A DNA stretch of 62,101 nucleotides from an uncultured Methanobrevibacter sp. (GTDB lineage: Archaea; Methanobacteriota; Methanobacteria; Methanobacteriales; Methanobacteriaceae): positions 1-62,101 of the forward strand of contig ONIK01000016.1 of NCBI GenBank assembly GCA_900317865.1, written 5' to 3'. The notes beneath the pieces are model-generated. The model was not told the origin of the DNA. It was given only the letters and a program-made list of their open reading frames with translations, and searched no databases. A program made the position numbers and the translations under genes. Below are positions 8,602 to 16,634 of the stretch, one piece after another. The number at the start of each line of letters is the position of its first letter. Position 1 is the stretch's first letter.

Positions 8602-9276
8602 TTAATCACCTATTATTAGTGTGTAATCGAAGTTATAATCATTTATATTATCATCTATAAGAGATAAAACCCTTTCAGGGAACTTTCCATTCACAACATA
8701 ACAATTAGTCCCAAACCTCAATAAAAGAGAAGGTAACATTACATCAATCGATGACTCTTGAAAAGTTAGTAATTTTGATGCATCGATTTTACTTATGAAT
8801 GTTGAACCCGGCTCTTCCGGTTCTTGGGTATATATACCATTTACATTTGTTACTATAAAAAGGTTCGCATTAAAAATATGGGAAACATATGCCGCAATCG
8901 AATCTGATGTAACATCCCATGAGCATTCAAATGGATCCTCTTTTTTTAAAAAATCAGATACAACAAAAATCGGCGTGTAACCTTCATCGGAAATTTCATT
9001 TATTTCATCAATCGAAAATGCCAATCTGGCAGAATCTACTTTATCATTAACAAGCCTGGAAATTATATCCATACAGTCAATTGCCGTATAATGAGTTACT
9101 TCAGCAGAAAAGTTTTGATCAGAATCATATTTACGGATAAGATTTGCAAATTCACCGCCCCCCATAATTATTAATGAATTGGTATTTTTTAATTGTTTAG
9201 CCATTTCAATTGCATAATCTGGAAATAAACTTCCCCCAATTTTCACAACCTGTTTTATGATATCAATCACACCCAC
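8602..9276 (-). CDS. mfnE: Amino-acid-kinase-fold protein, probable MfnE (methanofuran pathway)
   Basis: A 224-residue member of the amino acid kinase family: N-terminal VVKIGGSLF and LIIMGGGEFANLIRKY, then WDVTSDSIAAYVSHIFNANLFIVTNVNGIYTQEP, which is the substrate and ATP region. In methanogens a kinase of this size and type, MfnE, phosphorylates 5-(aminomethyl)-3-furanmethanol phosphate in methanofuran synthesis. The exact assignment rests on length, motif spacing and a methanogen host, not on a search. The start is a GTG at 9276; a second GTG lies two codons downstream. Confidence 0.65.
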   Translation of the reverse strand: MGVIDIIKQVVKIGGSLFPDYAIEMAKQLKNTNSLIIMGGGEFANLIRKYDSDQNFSAEVTHYTAIDCMDIISRLVNDKVDSARLAFSIDEINEISDEGYTPIFVVSDFLKKEDPFECSWDVTSDSIAAYVSHIFNANLFIVTNVNGIYTQEPEEPGSTFISKIDASKLLTFQESSIDVMLPSLLLRFGTNCYVVNGKFPERVLSLIDDNINDYNFDYTLIIGD

Positions 9277-9315
9277 ATTTAATTAAAAATAGACCTCATT
9301 AAAATGATACTTGCA

Positions 9316-9654
9316 TCATAAAAGTTTCAAATCCCCAGTCACTTCATCAATAATTTTATCTTCATCTGGACCAAGTGCTAAAACTGTAACACTTGATGTA
9401 GGTATCTGGGTCCTTCCAGCATCAATTACCAAATAATTCGTAATATTCTTTTCATCCGCCAATTTTTTTAAAGCGAATAATTCATCTGCCGTCTTAACCT
9501 TACAGACAACTTTAGCATAGGCTTCATTTTCCCATTTTCTAATCTTTTCTTTGCTTGATTTTTTATAAGAACCGATAGAACCATGACAACACTGGGCTGC
9601 AATCTTTCCTTTTCCCATTTTCAAATCTGTTCTTACAACCATCACCTGCTTCAT
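9316..9654 (-). CDS. pth2: Peptidyl-tRNA hydrolase Pth2
   Basis: A 112-residue Pth2-type enzyme that recycles peptidyl-tRNA. It shows the family motifs VMVVRTDLKMGKGKIAAQCCHG, the central KVVCKVKTADEL and the C-terminal DAGRTQI...LALGPDEDKIIDEVTGDLKLL, all intact. Its upstream side faces the prophage: a TATA-like stretch on the minus strand (about 9690-9702) lies very close to the inferred left boundary, so the integrated virus may supply part of its promoter. Confidence 0.95.
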   Translation of the reverse strand: MKQVMVVRTDLKMGKGKIAAQCCHGSIGSYKKSSKEKIRKWENEAYAKVVCKVKTADELFALKKLADEKNITNYLVIDAGRTQIPTSSVTVLALGPDEDKIIDEVTGDLKLL

Positions 9655-9665
9655 TAAACAACAAC

Positions 9666-9674
9666 CACTTTTCT
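9666..9674 (+). repeat. Candidate left attachment core CACTTTTCT
   Basis: The same 9 bp recur at 52249-52257, just beyond the integrase start. They are in direct orientation and bracket all viral genes. By chance alone a 9-mer match between two AT-rich flanks is not rare, so this is a weak candidate. Confidence 0.25.
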
Positions 9675-9766
9675 TATTTCACTCTCACAAAAATAATATA
9701 TGAAATTCATCATTAAAAATACTTTATGCACCCACCACAATAAAAAAATTTTCTAAAAAAAAATAG

Positions 9767-9795
9767 TGGCCAGGATATTAAAAATATCCCGGCCA
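9767..9795 (-). terminator. Strong terminator of the late viral transcript
   Basis: TGGCC-x-GGATATT pairs with AATATCC-x-GGCCA across a 3-nt loop (12 pairs, one mismatch). Read on the minus strand it is followed by CTATTTTTTTTT, a classic U-tract. It lies 115 nt after the last late gene and marks the left inner edge of the prophage. Confidence 0.75.
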
Positions 9796-9831
9796 TCAAA
9801 AAAAAACCAAAAAAATATAGGAGGAAAAAAA

Positions 9832-9888
9832 ATGGTATTACCCAAAAAAACACCCTTAAAAAGAGAACTCCTCACAGATAAAATCTGA
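9832..9888 (+). CDS. 18-codon mini-ORF with ideal Shine-Dalgarno
   Basis: A very short ORF (MVLPKKTPLKRELLTDKI) preceded by AGGAGG at 9819-9824 with a 7-nt spacer. It lies on the plus strand opposite the end of the late transcript. No TATA box is evident in front of it. It could be a leader peptide, a remnant of a truncated gene, or chance. Confidence 0.25.
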   Translation: MVLPKKTPLKRELLTDKI

Positions 9889-9910
9889 TCATAGGAGAAA
9901 CAAACCTATA

Positions 9911-10099
9911 TTACTGAACAAAATTCCCATAAACACGCTTAGATTCATCAGCAATATCCAATTCATGCCTACGTTTATTTATTTCAATCTGTTTATCCAA
10001 AATTTCATCCGTTAAACCTTCTTTTTCATACTTACGATTGAGAACCCTTTGTTCATTTCGTAACTGCACTTCCATTTTAACTCTTTCATCATTATTCAT
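9911..10099 (-). CDS. Small charged helical viral protein
   Basis: A 62-residue protein, almost entirely charged and helix-forming (MEVQLRNEQRVLNRKYEKEG..., with heptad-like spacing), so probably a coiled coil. It is the last gene of the late transcript, 12 nt after the lysin gene. The position suggests a lysis accessory or a late small protein; no family is recognised. Confidence 0.6.
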   Translation of the reverse strand: MNNDERVKMEVQLRNEQRVLNRKYEKEGLTDEILDKQIEINKRRHELDIADESKRVYGNFVQ

Positions 10100-10111
10100 A
10101 CGTAATACACC

Positions 10112-11218
10112 TCAAGGAGTTATGATACAAACACTTTTTTGGCTGATGCCATTGATGTATGATTGTTGCTCTGCTCTTGACCTACTTTCAATATAACCAT
10201 AATATCCACTACCGCAACGGTCTCCAAGACTATTTAATATGTTCATTGGACTATCACAGTCTTGTGCAACTTCATAATGGCCGTCTGACCTACGGTAGAG
10301 TAAATGGAATAACAATGCTCCATTATCAATATAAGACTGTATTTCATCCCAAGATAATTCGCTTTTGTTTTTCCAAAGCATCTTTAAATTATAGCCATAC
10401 TTCCGATTAAACCACGCCAAACCAGTAGCCAAACCATCATGGTCAGTACCATAAGTTGTGGTTCCACACACACTCATTAGAGTAGATTCTGATAATTCTA
10501 TTCCAGTTAAACGGTAAATGCATTGCATGAGGCTATGAGGACCACAACTATAAGGTGTTTTTTGCCCAAGTTTTCCCGGTCCTTGTTCAGTAATGTATGA
10601 GTGTAACTCCACAGGTTCAGGTTTAGGTTCCGGCTTAGGATTAATCACAATCTTATTAGTCACCTTAGAAGGTAAATGATAATCATCACCCAAAAATTCA
10701 GCAGCAATCTCATAAGTACCTGGCTCTAAGTTAATATTCAACTTATACAAACCAGTAGAATCACAATTACGAATATACTCTCTACCATTCACTGTTAAAC
10801 GAACATTACCTGCAACACGTCCCAAATGATCATAAACAGCACATTGATACACCGTACCATCACGATAAGTCATGTTTATATCAGTACCTTCAATACGAGT
10901 CTCAGTTTGAACAATAACATTACAAAAAGCAGTCACTAAATTATAATTATCATCTTTAAAACTAATTAAAGGAGTATACACTCCAGGGTTGAGATTAATA
11001 TTCAATCTTGCAATACCAGACTCATCAGTTTTTCGTTCATAATCTCTACCATTAACATTAAAAGTTACTATCTTATTTACTAATGGAGTATTCCCTTCAT
11101 ATAAAGCAACTTCTAATTGATCTTTCTCACCATAAACTTTACATAAATCCTTAGTAATTAATTGTGCATTTTTTTTATTATTTCCTAATAATTCTCTAAT
11201 TAAATCAAGAAAACTCAT
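10112..11218 (-). CDS. Pseudomurein-peptidase-like lysin: two Ig-like domains plus C39-like Cys peptidase
   Basis: 368 residues. Residues about 20-105 and 110-193 are two Ig-like repeats with the VTFNVNGRDYERKTDESGIARLNINLNPG pattern that is typical of Methanobrevibacter adhesin-like surface proteins. A PKPEPKPEP linker (194-203) leads to a papain-fold peptidase with CGPHSLMQ (Cys225), SDGHYEVAQD (His314, Asp320) and a Gly-rich end. The archaeal virus phi-mru lysin PeiR and other pseudomurein endoisopeptidases are the expected functional relatives: they cut the peptide cross-link of the methanogen wall. The gene closes the tail/fibre block, the usual lysis position. No signal peptide is visible, so release probably needs a holin. 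Confidence 0.75.
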   Translation of the reverse strand: MSFLDLIRELLGNNKKNAQLITKDLCKVYGEKDQLEVALYEGNTPLVNKIVTFNVNGRDYERKTDESGIARLNINLNPGVYTPLISFKDDNYNLVTAFCNVIVQTETRIEGTDINMTYRDGTVYQCAVYDHLGRVAGNVRLTVNGREYIRNCDSTGLYKLNINLEPGTYEIAAEFLGDDYHLPSKVTNKIVINPKPEPKPEPVELHSYITEQGPGKLGQKTPYSCGPHSLMQCIYRLTGIELSESTLMSVCGTTTYGTDHDGLATGLAWFNRKYGYNLKMLWKNKSELSWDEIQSYIDNGALLFHLLYRRSDGHYEVAQDCDSPMNILNSLGDRCGSGYYGYIESRSRAEQQSYINGISQKSVCIITP

Positions 11219-11243
11219 TTTTCATCACATCCCCAATTTTTTT

Positions 11244-11822
11244 TTATTCATCAGTAACCCACGTAACAGTACCATGAAACAGGTGATTCTCCGAATGATC
11301 ACTAAAAATTTCAACTGCATTTGTATCTATATTGATTCTAACACGAAGATGAAACCCATACAGGTTAGGACAATAAATATGATGTACATTCTCTGCAACG
11401 GGAACGGCAGGACGAAAACCCTCAGGAATCTGAAAGATTGTTATCCAACCATCCCTAACGGGAGTAATCCATTCCTCACCATCCCATTTATCAATTATCA
11501 ATTGCACTATCCCATTCCGCTTAACAAGGTTGAAATGAGAGTGTAATCTATACTGAGTTACAGTCATAATATCTTCAGACTTAGCAAAGTATGATGAATC
11601 TTTTCCATCGAGTACATCAGCATCTAAGCCTGAGCCTGACCCATCAACGTTTTTGATTTTTGCGAGTACTTGACTTGGGGTGTCAGTGGTACCATCAACT
11701 CCGTTTTGACCTGCTGGTCCTTGTATTCCTTGTTCGCCTTGGTCTCCTTTATCTCCTTTATCTCCTTTTTGGCCTTTGTCTCCTTTTTGGCCTTTTATTA
11801 TTCCTATTGGTTGACATGGCAT
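11244..11822 (-). CDS. Collagen-like tail fibre protein
   Basis: A 192-residue protein. Residues about 8-47 are an uninterrupted Gly-x-Y repeat rich in GQKGDKG and GDQGEQG, which would form a collagen-like triple helix. Residues 48-90 hold a fibre shaft segment (LDADVLDGKDSSYFAKSED) common in phage tail fibres, and the rest is a beta-rich head domain. A trimeric fibre is expected. The preceding AGGAGATGAT gives a good ribosome site. Confidence 0.75.
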   Translation of the reverse strand: MPCQPIGIIKGQKGDKGQKGDKGDKGDQGEQGIQGPAGQNGVDGTTDTPSQVLAKIKNVDGSGSGLDADVLDGKDSSYFAKSEDIMTVTQYRLHSHFNLVKRNGIVQLIIDKWDGEEWITPVRDGWITIFQIPEGFRPAVPVAENVHHIYCPNLYGFHLRVRINIDTNAVEIFSDHSENHLFHGTVTWVTDE

Positions 11823-11828
11823 TTTTTA

Positions 11829-12503
11829 TCATCTCCTTTCAACTAATTTGTCTGATGGGTATCCTTTCGCCACATAATTCGCTTTTTGACCTTTTGGAAT
11901 TCTAAATGTACAATATGATAATTCAAATACAGATGAACTGCAAGTCATTATCTCTTCATTTTCCCAAAATAATTCTATAGTATGATCATGAGTTAACGCA
12001 AAACCAGCATAACCTATTGAATTTACACTTTTTGGAACAGTAATATTAGTAAAACTACTATCCTTAAAGGCATCTTGACCTATGCTTTTGAGATTTTTCG
12101 GAAGAATGATTGAGGTTATATTGTAACACTTCTTAAAACACTCTTTTCCAATAGATATAATAGAGTTTGGGAGAACTATTGAATTTATTGTTGTATAAGC
12201 AAACATACTGTTTGGTAGTGATGTTATTTTTCCAGTAACAATTATATCATGTGTTGTTTTACCATCCGAATACCTATGAAATGACTCCCCCCCTGCCCCT
12301 GCTTGTTCGGTTGTTCCATCACCCCAATCAATCACAGTATCTACTGGGAATTGCATACTAAAAGCAGTGTCAGTAATAATATTAAATGATAAAACATATG
12401 TAGGTTCTACATACTCCCATATTACTCCACCATTACTTGTTATGCTTTTAACTTCTTTGTTGTTAAACATTACTGTTTTAGCATTGTTAAAAATGTTAGT
12501 CAT
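11829..12503 (-). CDS. Tail-tip surface protein with WGDG and BspA-like leucine-rich repeats
   Basis: A 224-residue protein. The N-terminal half is a beta domain with VIDWGDGTTEQ, the PKD-type turn. The C-terminal half has LRR_5/BspA-like repeats: SIVLPNSIISIGKECFKKC, SIILPKNLKSIGQDAFKDS, NITVPKSVNSIGYAGFA. Such repeats bind surface ligands. A GFxxP-like RIPKGQKANYVAKGYP end is shared with the neighbour at 12684-13397, suggesting duplication. A host-binding role is probable. Confidence 0.65.
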   Translation of the reverse strand: MTNIFNNAKTVMFNNKEVKSITSNGGVIWEYVEPTYVLSFNIITDTAFSMQFPVDTVIDWGDGTTEQAGAGGESFHRYSDGKTTHDIIVTGKITSLPNSMFAYTTINSIVLPNSIISIGKECFKKCYNITSIILPKNLKSIGQDAFKDSSFTNITVPKSVNSIGYAGFALTHDHTIELFWENEEIMTCSSSVFELSYCTFRIPKGQKANYVAKGYPSDKLVERR

Positions 12504-12509
12504 GGGGTA

Positions 12510-12680
12510 TCAAGCCCCACTACTATTATTTGGTATTATAACCACTTCTACATCTTCTGTTGTATCATCAGCATAAGTGATAGTAAAAGTCGCAGTAGAT
12601 GTATTTTCTTTATTCAATGTTTCAGATTCATCAAGAACCGTCAATTGTTCAGTATCTTGTTTAATTATTAATTTACTCAT
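12510..12680 (-). CDS. Small 56-residue tail-region protein
   Basis: A 56-residue ORF (MSKLIIKQDTEQLTVLDESE..., ending IIPNNSSGA) fitting exactly between two tail genes, with 3-nt and 6-nt gaps on its sides. The sequence looks like one beta-sandwich domain with a TFTITYADDTTEDVEVVIIPN core. Its exact fit in the operon supports it as real. It may be a linker or a cap subunit; no family is recognised. Confidence 0.6.
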   Translation of the reverse strand: MSKLIIKQDTEQLTVLDESETLNKENTSTATFTITYADDTTEDVEVVIIPNNSSGA

Positions 12681-12683
12681 TGT

Positions 12684-13397
12684 TTAAGCACCCCTTTCAA
12701 TAAATACTGTATTTCCATTATTATTCCAATCACTATTCGCTTCATAAATCGCAGTAGTACCATTCGGAATCCTAACTTTTTGCCCACCCCCTATATAACT
12801 TATAGATGGAATATCGTTTGCATCAGTCCAATAAACATCAATAAAACCATCATCTATTGTATACAAATAATCATCAATTTCTGATACTGTAACTGGAATA
12901 TCTATGAGAGTCAATTGACCCCCTATACCCATCTTAAATATTTTTGTTGCCCCAAAGGGATAGTATAGTTTTGTTATATCATAACCACAATCTTCAAAAG
13001 TGTAATCATCAAATGTAGGAATATTACAATTACTGAAATCAAATATAACTGTATGTTCGCCACTTGTTGTAAAAGAATATTCTTGTTCTAATGTATCTGT
13101 ATTTGAGTAAGTAACAATATTTCCATCACCCCAATCAACAGTTAAAGTTTCTCCATCGGCAAGATAAATATAATCCCCCGTTTGAGATGGATTATCTGTA
13201 ATTCTTGCATAAGACCTATAAGTAGATGCACCTTCATCAAATACTAATTTTAATAATGGTGATGGGGCTTCTGTTTCTTTTAAAATATATAATCCATCAT
13301 TAGTTATCTCACTAATATCTTCAATAACAGTAATATCAGACTTATTTGTATTTTTAATTGCATTGGCAAAATCATCTATTATTTGTGAATCAACCAT
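12684..13397 (-). CDS. Tail-tip surface protein with PKD-like WGDG domain
   Basis: A 237-residue protein, related in architecture to the protein encoded at 11829-12503. The central ETLTVDWGDGNIVTYSNTD, then SFTTSGEHTVIFDFSNC, is a PKD-like beta sandwich. The C-terminus (KVRIPNGTTAIYEANSDWNNNGNTVF) aligns with the same position in the neighbour. The N-terminal 50 residues are helical and probably attach to the tail. A host-recognition role is inferred from its place among fibre genes. Confidence 0.6.
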   Translation of the reverse strand: MVDSQIIDDFANAIKNTNKSDITVIEDISEITNDGLYILKETEAPSPLLKLVFDEGASTYRSYARITDNPSQTGDYIYLADGETLTVDWGDGNIVTYSNTDTLEQEYSFTTSGEHTVIFDFSNCNIPTFDDYTFEDCGYDITKLYYPFGATKIFKMGIGGQLTLIDIPVTVSEIDDYLYTIDDGFIDVYWTDANDIPSISYIGGGQKVRIPNGTTAIYEANSDWNNNGNTVFIERGA

Positions 13398-13440
13398 AAC
13401 ACTTCACCCCCACAGAAAAAAAATATAAGAGGATTTTATA

Positions 13441-14196
13441 TTAATCCTCATTTAATGCATTAGTTACAGCGATTAATACTGATTCTATTTCACTGTTTGC
13501 ATCAGCAGTCCATTGTGCACTTACCTCATCTGCTAATTTTGCTTTAGTAACAGCTTTAGCATCAATTTTAGCAGTTGTCACGTTACCATCAACGATTTTT
13601 GCAGTAGTAACACTATTAGATGCTAATTCAGTTGATGTTACTCCTCCCGCTTTAATACTGAATACACCACTTGCTGACACTGTTATTGTGGTTTCATCAG
13701 CAGTTTGTAACCAATCACCCGTTGGTATTATTAAATTAGAGGTTCCGTCATTATCTACAGTTTGAACAACAAGTAAGATATATTGATCTCCAGTCACAAG
13801 TCCTGCTGCGGTTTCTTCAGCAGTTGGAGTTGCACCCACAGTTTCAACACTACCACTTCTTACCATTTTGTCTTTTTCAACGTTAATTTTAGCTCCTACT
13901 TGAGTTCCATCAATAGTAAGATAGTAAGATGATGCATAACCTGCTTCAGCAGTTGCTTGTTTTACAAAATCAAATACAGGAGTGTTTTCAAGATCATCAT
14001 AATCCCCACTAGTTGCGACTGCATGTAATCCTGAAAAAAGATTACTTATAAAGCTTTTTATTGCTTGTACGGTAGCATAACTACTATTATCTTGAGTGAA
14101 ATCACCAGTTATATCATTTTTCTTATTACTTAAAGCTTCAAATCTATTAACTAATGCATTTTTAAAGTTTTGTACTTCTCTCTCGTCTACAGACAT
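13441..14196 (-). CDS. Tail fibre protein
   Basis: A 251-residue protein with a helical start (DEREVQNFKNALVNRFEALSNKKNDI) followed by fibre-type motifs (SNSVTTAKIVDGNVTTAKIDAKAVTKAKLADEVSAQWT) that repeat an -ITxAKIxDGxVTxAK- pattern common in phage fibre shafts. Gene position and composition support a fibre; no enzymatic domain is seen. Confidence 0.65.
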   Translation of the reverse strand: MSVDEREVQNFKNALVNRFEALSNKKNDITGDFTQDNSSYATVQAIKSFISNLFSGLHAVATSGDYDDLENTPVFDFVKQATAEAGYASSYYLTIDGTQVGAKINVEKDKMVRSGSVETVGATPTAEETAAGLVTGDQYILLVVQTVDNDGTSNLIIPTGDWLQTADETTITVSASGVFSIKAGGVTSTELASNSVTTAKIVDGNVTTAKIDAKAVTKAKLADEVSAQWTADANSEIESVLIAVTNALNED

Positions 14197-14218
14197 TTTT
14201 AATCACCTATTTTATAAT

Positions 14219-14902
14219 TTAATTATTTAATGCCTCAGTTAAAGTACTGAGGAAACTATCAAGTTTATCATCCATATTATCATTGAAATCAATGATGTCA
14301 TTTGATAAATGTGTATGGATTTTATCTGCTTTTCCTTCTAAAGTTGTTGCAATAGAAGCAAATTTTATATCTGCCTCTGCCATCCATGCCATTACGGTCG
14401 TTTCATCAGCAAATGGAAGATTTACAATACACAATAATTCACCATCACTGTAAAAACTCAAGTTATTATCCCTAAAGTCCAATGAGTCAAAGCGTGAATG
14501 TAATTTTTCGTAGATGTCTATGAATATGTCTTTATCCTCATCACAATTACAGTCATGATTATGTTTATGATGTTTATGATGATGTGGATGATATCCTGAA
14601 TCTTTGAGGTATACAATCAGAGTATTCGTTGTTAATAAGTCGCCCGCATAAACAGTTACACTAAAATAGCGACCAAACAGTGCACGACTCGGAACAGGTA
14701 TAGTATAAGATGCACCTAATTTACCTAGATATTCACGTATACTTCTACCTTGATCATCCCTGAATATAACAATTTTTTCGCTATCATTCCACAATTCATT
14801 AAAAGTGAATGTAGCATCTACTGCATTTCTAGTTTTGCTTACTAAGATTTCATTATCTATTCTTTTTATTATTTGATTTTCAATTGAAAATTTCAGTTCC
14901 AA
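14219..14902 (-). CDS. Baseplate/receptor-type protein with His-Cys metal-binding linker
   Basis: About 227 residues. The N-terminal ~105 residues (FSIENQIIKRIDNEIL...YFSVTVYAG...LIVYLKDSGY) are a beta domain of the kind found at the start of phage baseplate upper proteins. A dense His cluster and Cys-x-Cys follow (HPHHHKHHKHNHDCNC), a likely metal site, then a helical trimerisation segment. The start is probably the TTG at 14902, because GGAGGTGATT ends 4 nt before it; the in-frame ATG at 14917 overlaps that ribosome site. It begins right after the preceding fibre gene ends. Confidence 0.6.
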   Translation of the reverse strand: MELKFSIENQIIKRIDNEILVSKTRNAVDATFTFNELWNDSEKIVIFRDDQGRSIREYLGKLGASYTIPVPSRALFGRYFSVTVYAGDLLTTNTLIVYLKDSGYHPHHHKHHKHNHDCNCDEDKDIFIDIYEKLHSRFDSLDFRDNNLSFYSDGELLCIVNLPFADETTVMAWMAEADIKFASIATTLEGKADKIHTHLSNDIIDFNDNMDDKLDSFLSTLTEALNN

Positions 14903-14903
14903 T

Positions 14904-16634
14904 TTAATCACCTCCATATTTCACGTATACTATATCAAATGTTTTATTATGTGATGTTAAATCTCCTTTTAAAATTACATGTGCAACACCATCCTGCCCA
15001 TTATTCAATCCAATGGCATCAGCATTAGGTATTCTTCCATTGCTTGTTGTTGTTACTTGTTTAACTGTAGAACCCATTATCAATGTTGCGTTTAAGTTAT
15101 TAATTGGATTTTGTCCACTTTGACTAGTAACTTGTATATTTAATTTATCCCCAACATTCACTTTCAATATTGATCCTTCGAATGTTTCCATTGTGTCTTG
15201 TGTGTATAATGAACCATCGGCCTTAGTACGAATTAATCTAACAGAAATATCGTTTTTCACCATATATCTATCTCTAAGAAGACTTACGCTCTCGACCTCT
15301 GATTTAAAAATATCAGTGAAATCATGTGTAGATAAACCTTTACCATTGACTTTATCTACTTTACCGGCTAATGCATTGTTTATACTACCTAACGCATTGT
15401 TTATACTACCTAACGCATTGTTGATTTTATCATTTACTGCATGTTGATTTGCATTAGCAGCAGACCCAATATTAGATAATGCTGATGCTTCAACAATCAT
15501 AGTTGATGGGTGTGTAGATGGATGTGTGTATTTGTTTGCTTCTTCATCAATAGCATCAAGCTTAGCCTTCAACATATCAGTAAAATCATTACTAGACAAA
15601 CTTTTACCATTGACTTTATCTACTTTAGTACTTATCGAACCATTAATTGAATCTAAAGCTTCTTTAACTTTTTTATTCTGCACAGGATTAGTAGAATTTG
15701 AAGATAAAGCAGAATCAACAACTAATTTATCTTCAGTAGTAATCTTTCCATTACTGTCAGTTACAACATTCTTTGATTTTTGATTACTGATAACACCATC
15801 TTTGTTAATATAACCATGACTATGATCCACATCTGCTTTACTGGCAAAATCAACCTCTATATCTCCTTCAATATTTGCAATTTGTTGATCAACATAAGCT
15901 GTTTTTGCATAGTCTGCTAAACTTTGATGGCTTGTTAAATAGCCTTTATCATTTGTAAATGCAGAAACTTTCGTTGGAAAGTCCGTAATATCATTTTTAT
16001 TGTGTTTATGACCCTCATCTGATTTACCATCAATTAATTCTTTTAAAACTGTACCTTGTGCAGCAGCTAACGCTATAGCATCAGTACTAGTTGTTGTTAA
16101 GTTATTCGCAACTTTTAAATGACCAAAAACACCACTAGTCCCTTTCCCATATGTAGCTGCATTGACAGCATGATTTTTAATAGCATAACCATTCTGAATT
16201 TCGGTTTTAGTATAATAATTTTCTAAATGTTTAACAGCAATATAATGACCAATTTCCATTTCATAATGATTGTCTCCCTCAGGATCAGCAATATACAAAT
16301 ATAATGTACCTTCATCCTCCCCAGGTGTTTCAACATGCCGGAACAATGGAGGATGATCCTCATCATTATAATAACAGTAAAGTTTACCATCCTCATCATT
16401 ACCCCACAATGTAAAGAAACCTGGAGGAGGTACTTGTATGGCCTCACAATCTTTATCAACAATCATACTATACAATTCATTAATAGCTTCAGCTACAGTA
16501 TCTGCCCTTGTGTCTAATTGCATTTCATTAACGAAATCTTCTAATGATTTTACATGTGTTCCTAATTTAGTAACACGCAAGTTTCCACATGTATTATCAA
16601 GTTTATCTTTTTCTGCATTTGTTAATTTACTCAT
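14904..16634 (-). CDS. Long tail fibre protein with repeated shaft segments
   Basis: A 576-residue fibre. It holds repeated KVDKVNGKSLSSNDFTDMLKAKLD-type units (about residues 335-360 and 425-450), the phage fibre motif TxAFTNDKGYLTSHQSL, and a tandem NALGSIN repeat around residues 410-420. The C-terminal ~120 residues form a beta domain (VGDKLNIQVTSQSGQNPINNLNATLIMGSTVKQV), a candidate receptor-binding tip. It overlaps the next upstream gene by 4 nt, consistent with translational coupling. Confidence 0.75.
   Translation of the reverse strand: MSKLTNAEKDKLDNTCGNLRVTKLGTHVKSLEDFVNEMQLDTRADTVAEAINELYSMIVDKDCEAIQVPPPGFFTLWGNDEDGKLYCYYNDEDHPPLFRHVETPGEDEGTLYLYIADPEGDNHYEMEIGHYIAVKHLENYYTKTEIQNGYAIKNHAVNAATYGKGTSGVFGHLKVANNLTTTSTDAIALAAAQGTVLKELIDGKSDEGHKHNKNDITDFPTKVSAFTNDKGYLTSHQSLADYAKTAYVDQQIANIEGDIEVDFASKADVDHSHGYINKDGVISNQKSKNVVTDSNGKITTEDKLVVDSALSSNSTNPVQNKKVKEALDSINGSISTKVDKVNGKSLSSNDFTDMLKAKLDAIDEEANKYTHPSTHPSTMIVEASALSNIGSAANANQHAVNDKINNALGSINNALGSINNALAGKVDKVNGKGLSTHDFTDIFKSEVESVSLLRDRYMVKNDISVRLIRTKADGSLYTQDTMETFEGSILKVNVGDKLNIQVTSQSGQNPINNLNATLIMGSTVKQVTTTSNGRIPNADAIGLNNGQDGVAHVILKGDLTSHNKTFDIVYVKYGGD
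15373..15423 (-). repeat. Tandem 21-bp repeat in the fibre gene
   Basis: Two full identical 21-bp units (15373-15393 and 15394-15414) plus a partial third encode NALGSIN-NALGSIN-NAL. The frame is preserved, so copy-number changes would lengthen or shorten the fibre shaft by 7 residues. Confidence 0.8.

Noticed and set aside
15373..15423. Possible CRISPR-like direct repeats
   Set aside because: Units are contiguous without spacers and keep a coding frame in a fibre gene. No CRISPR array or cas gene was seen in the window.
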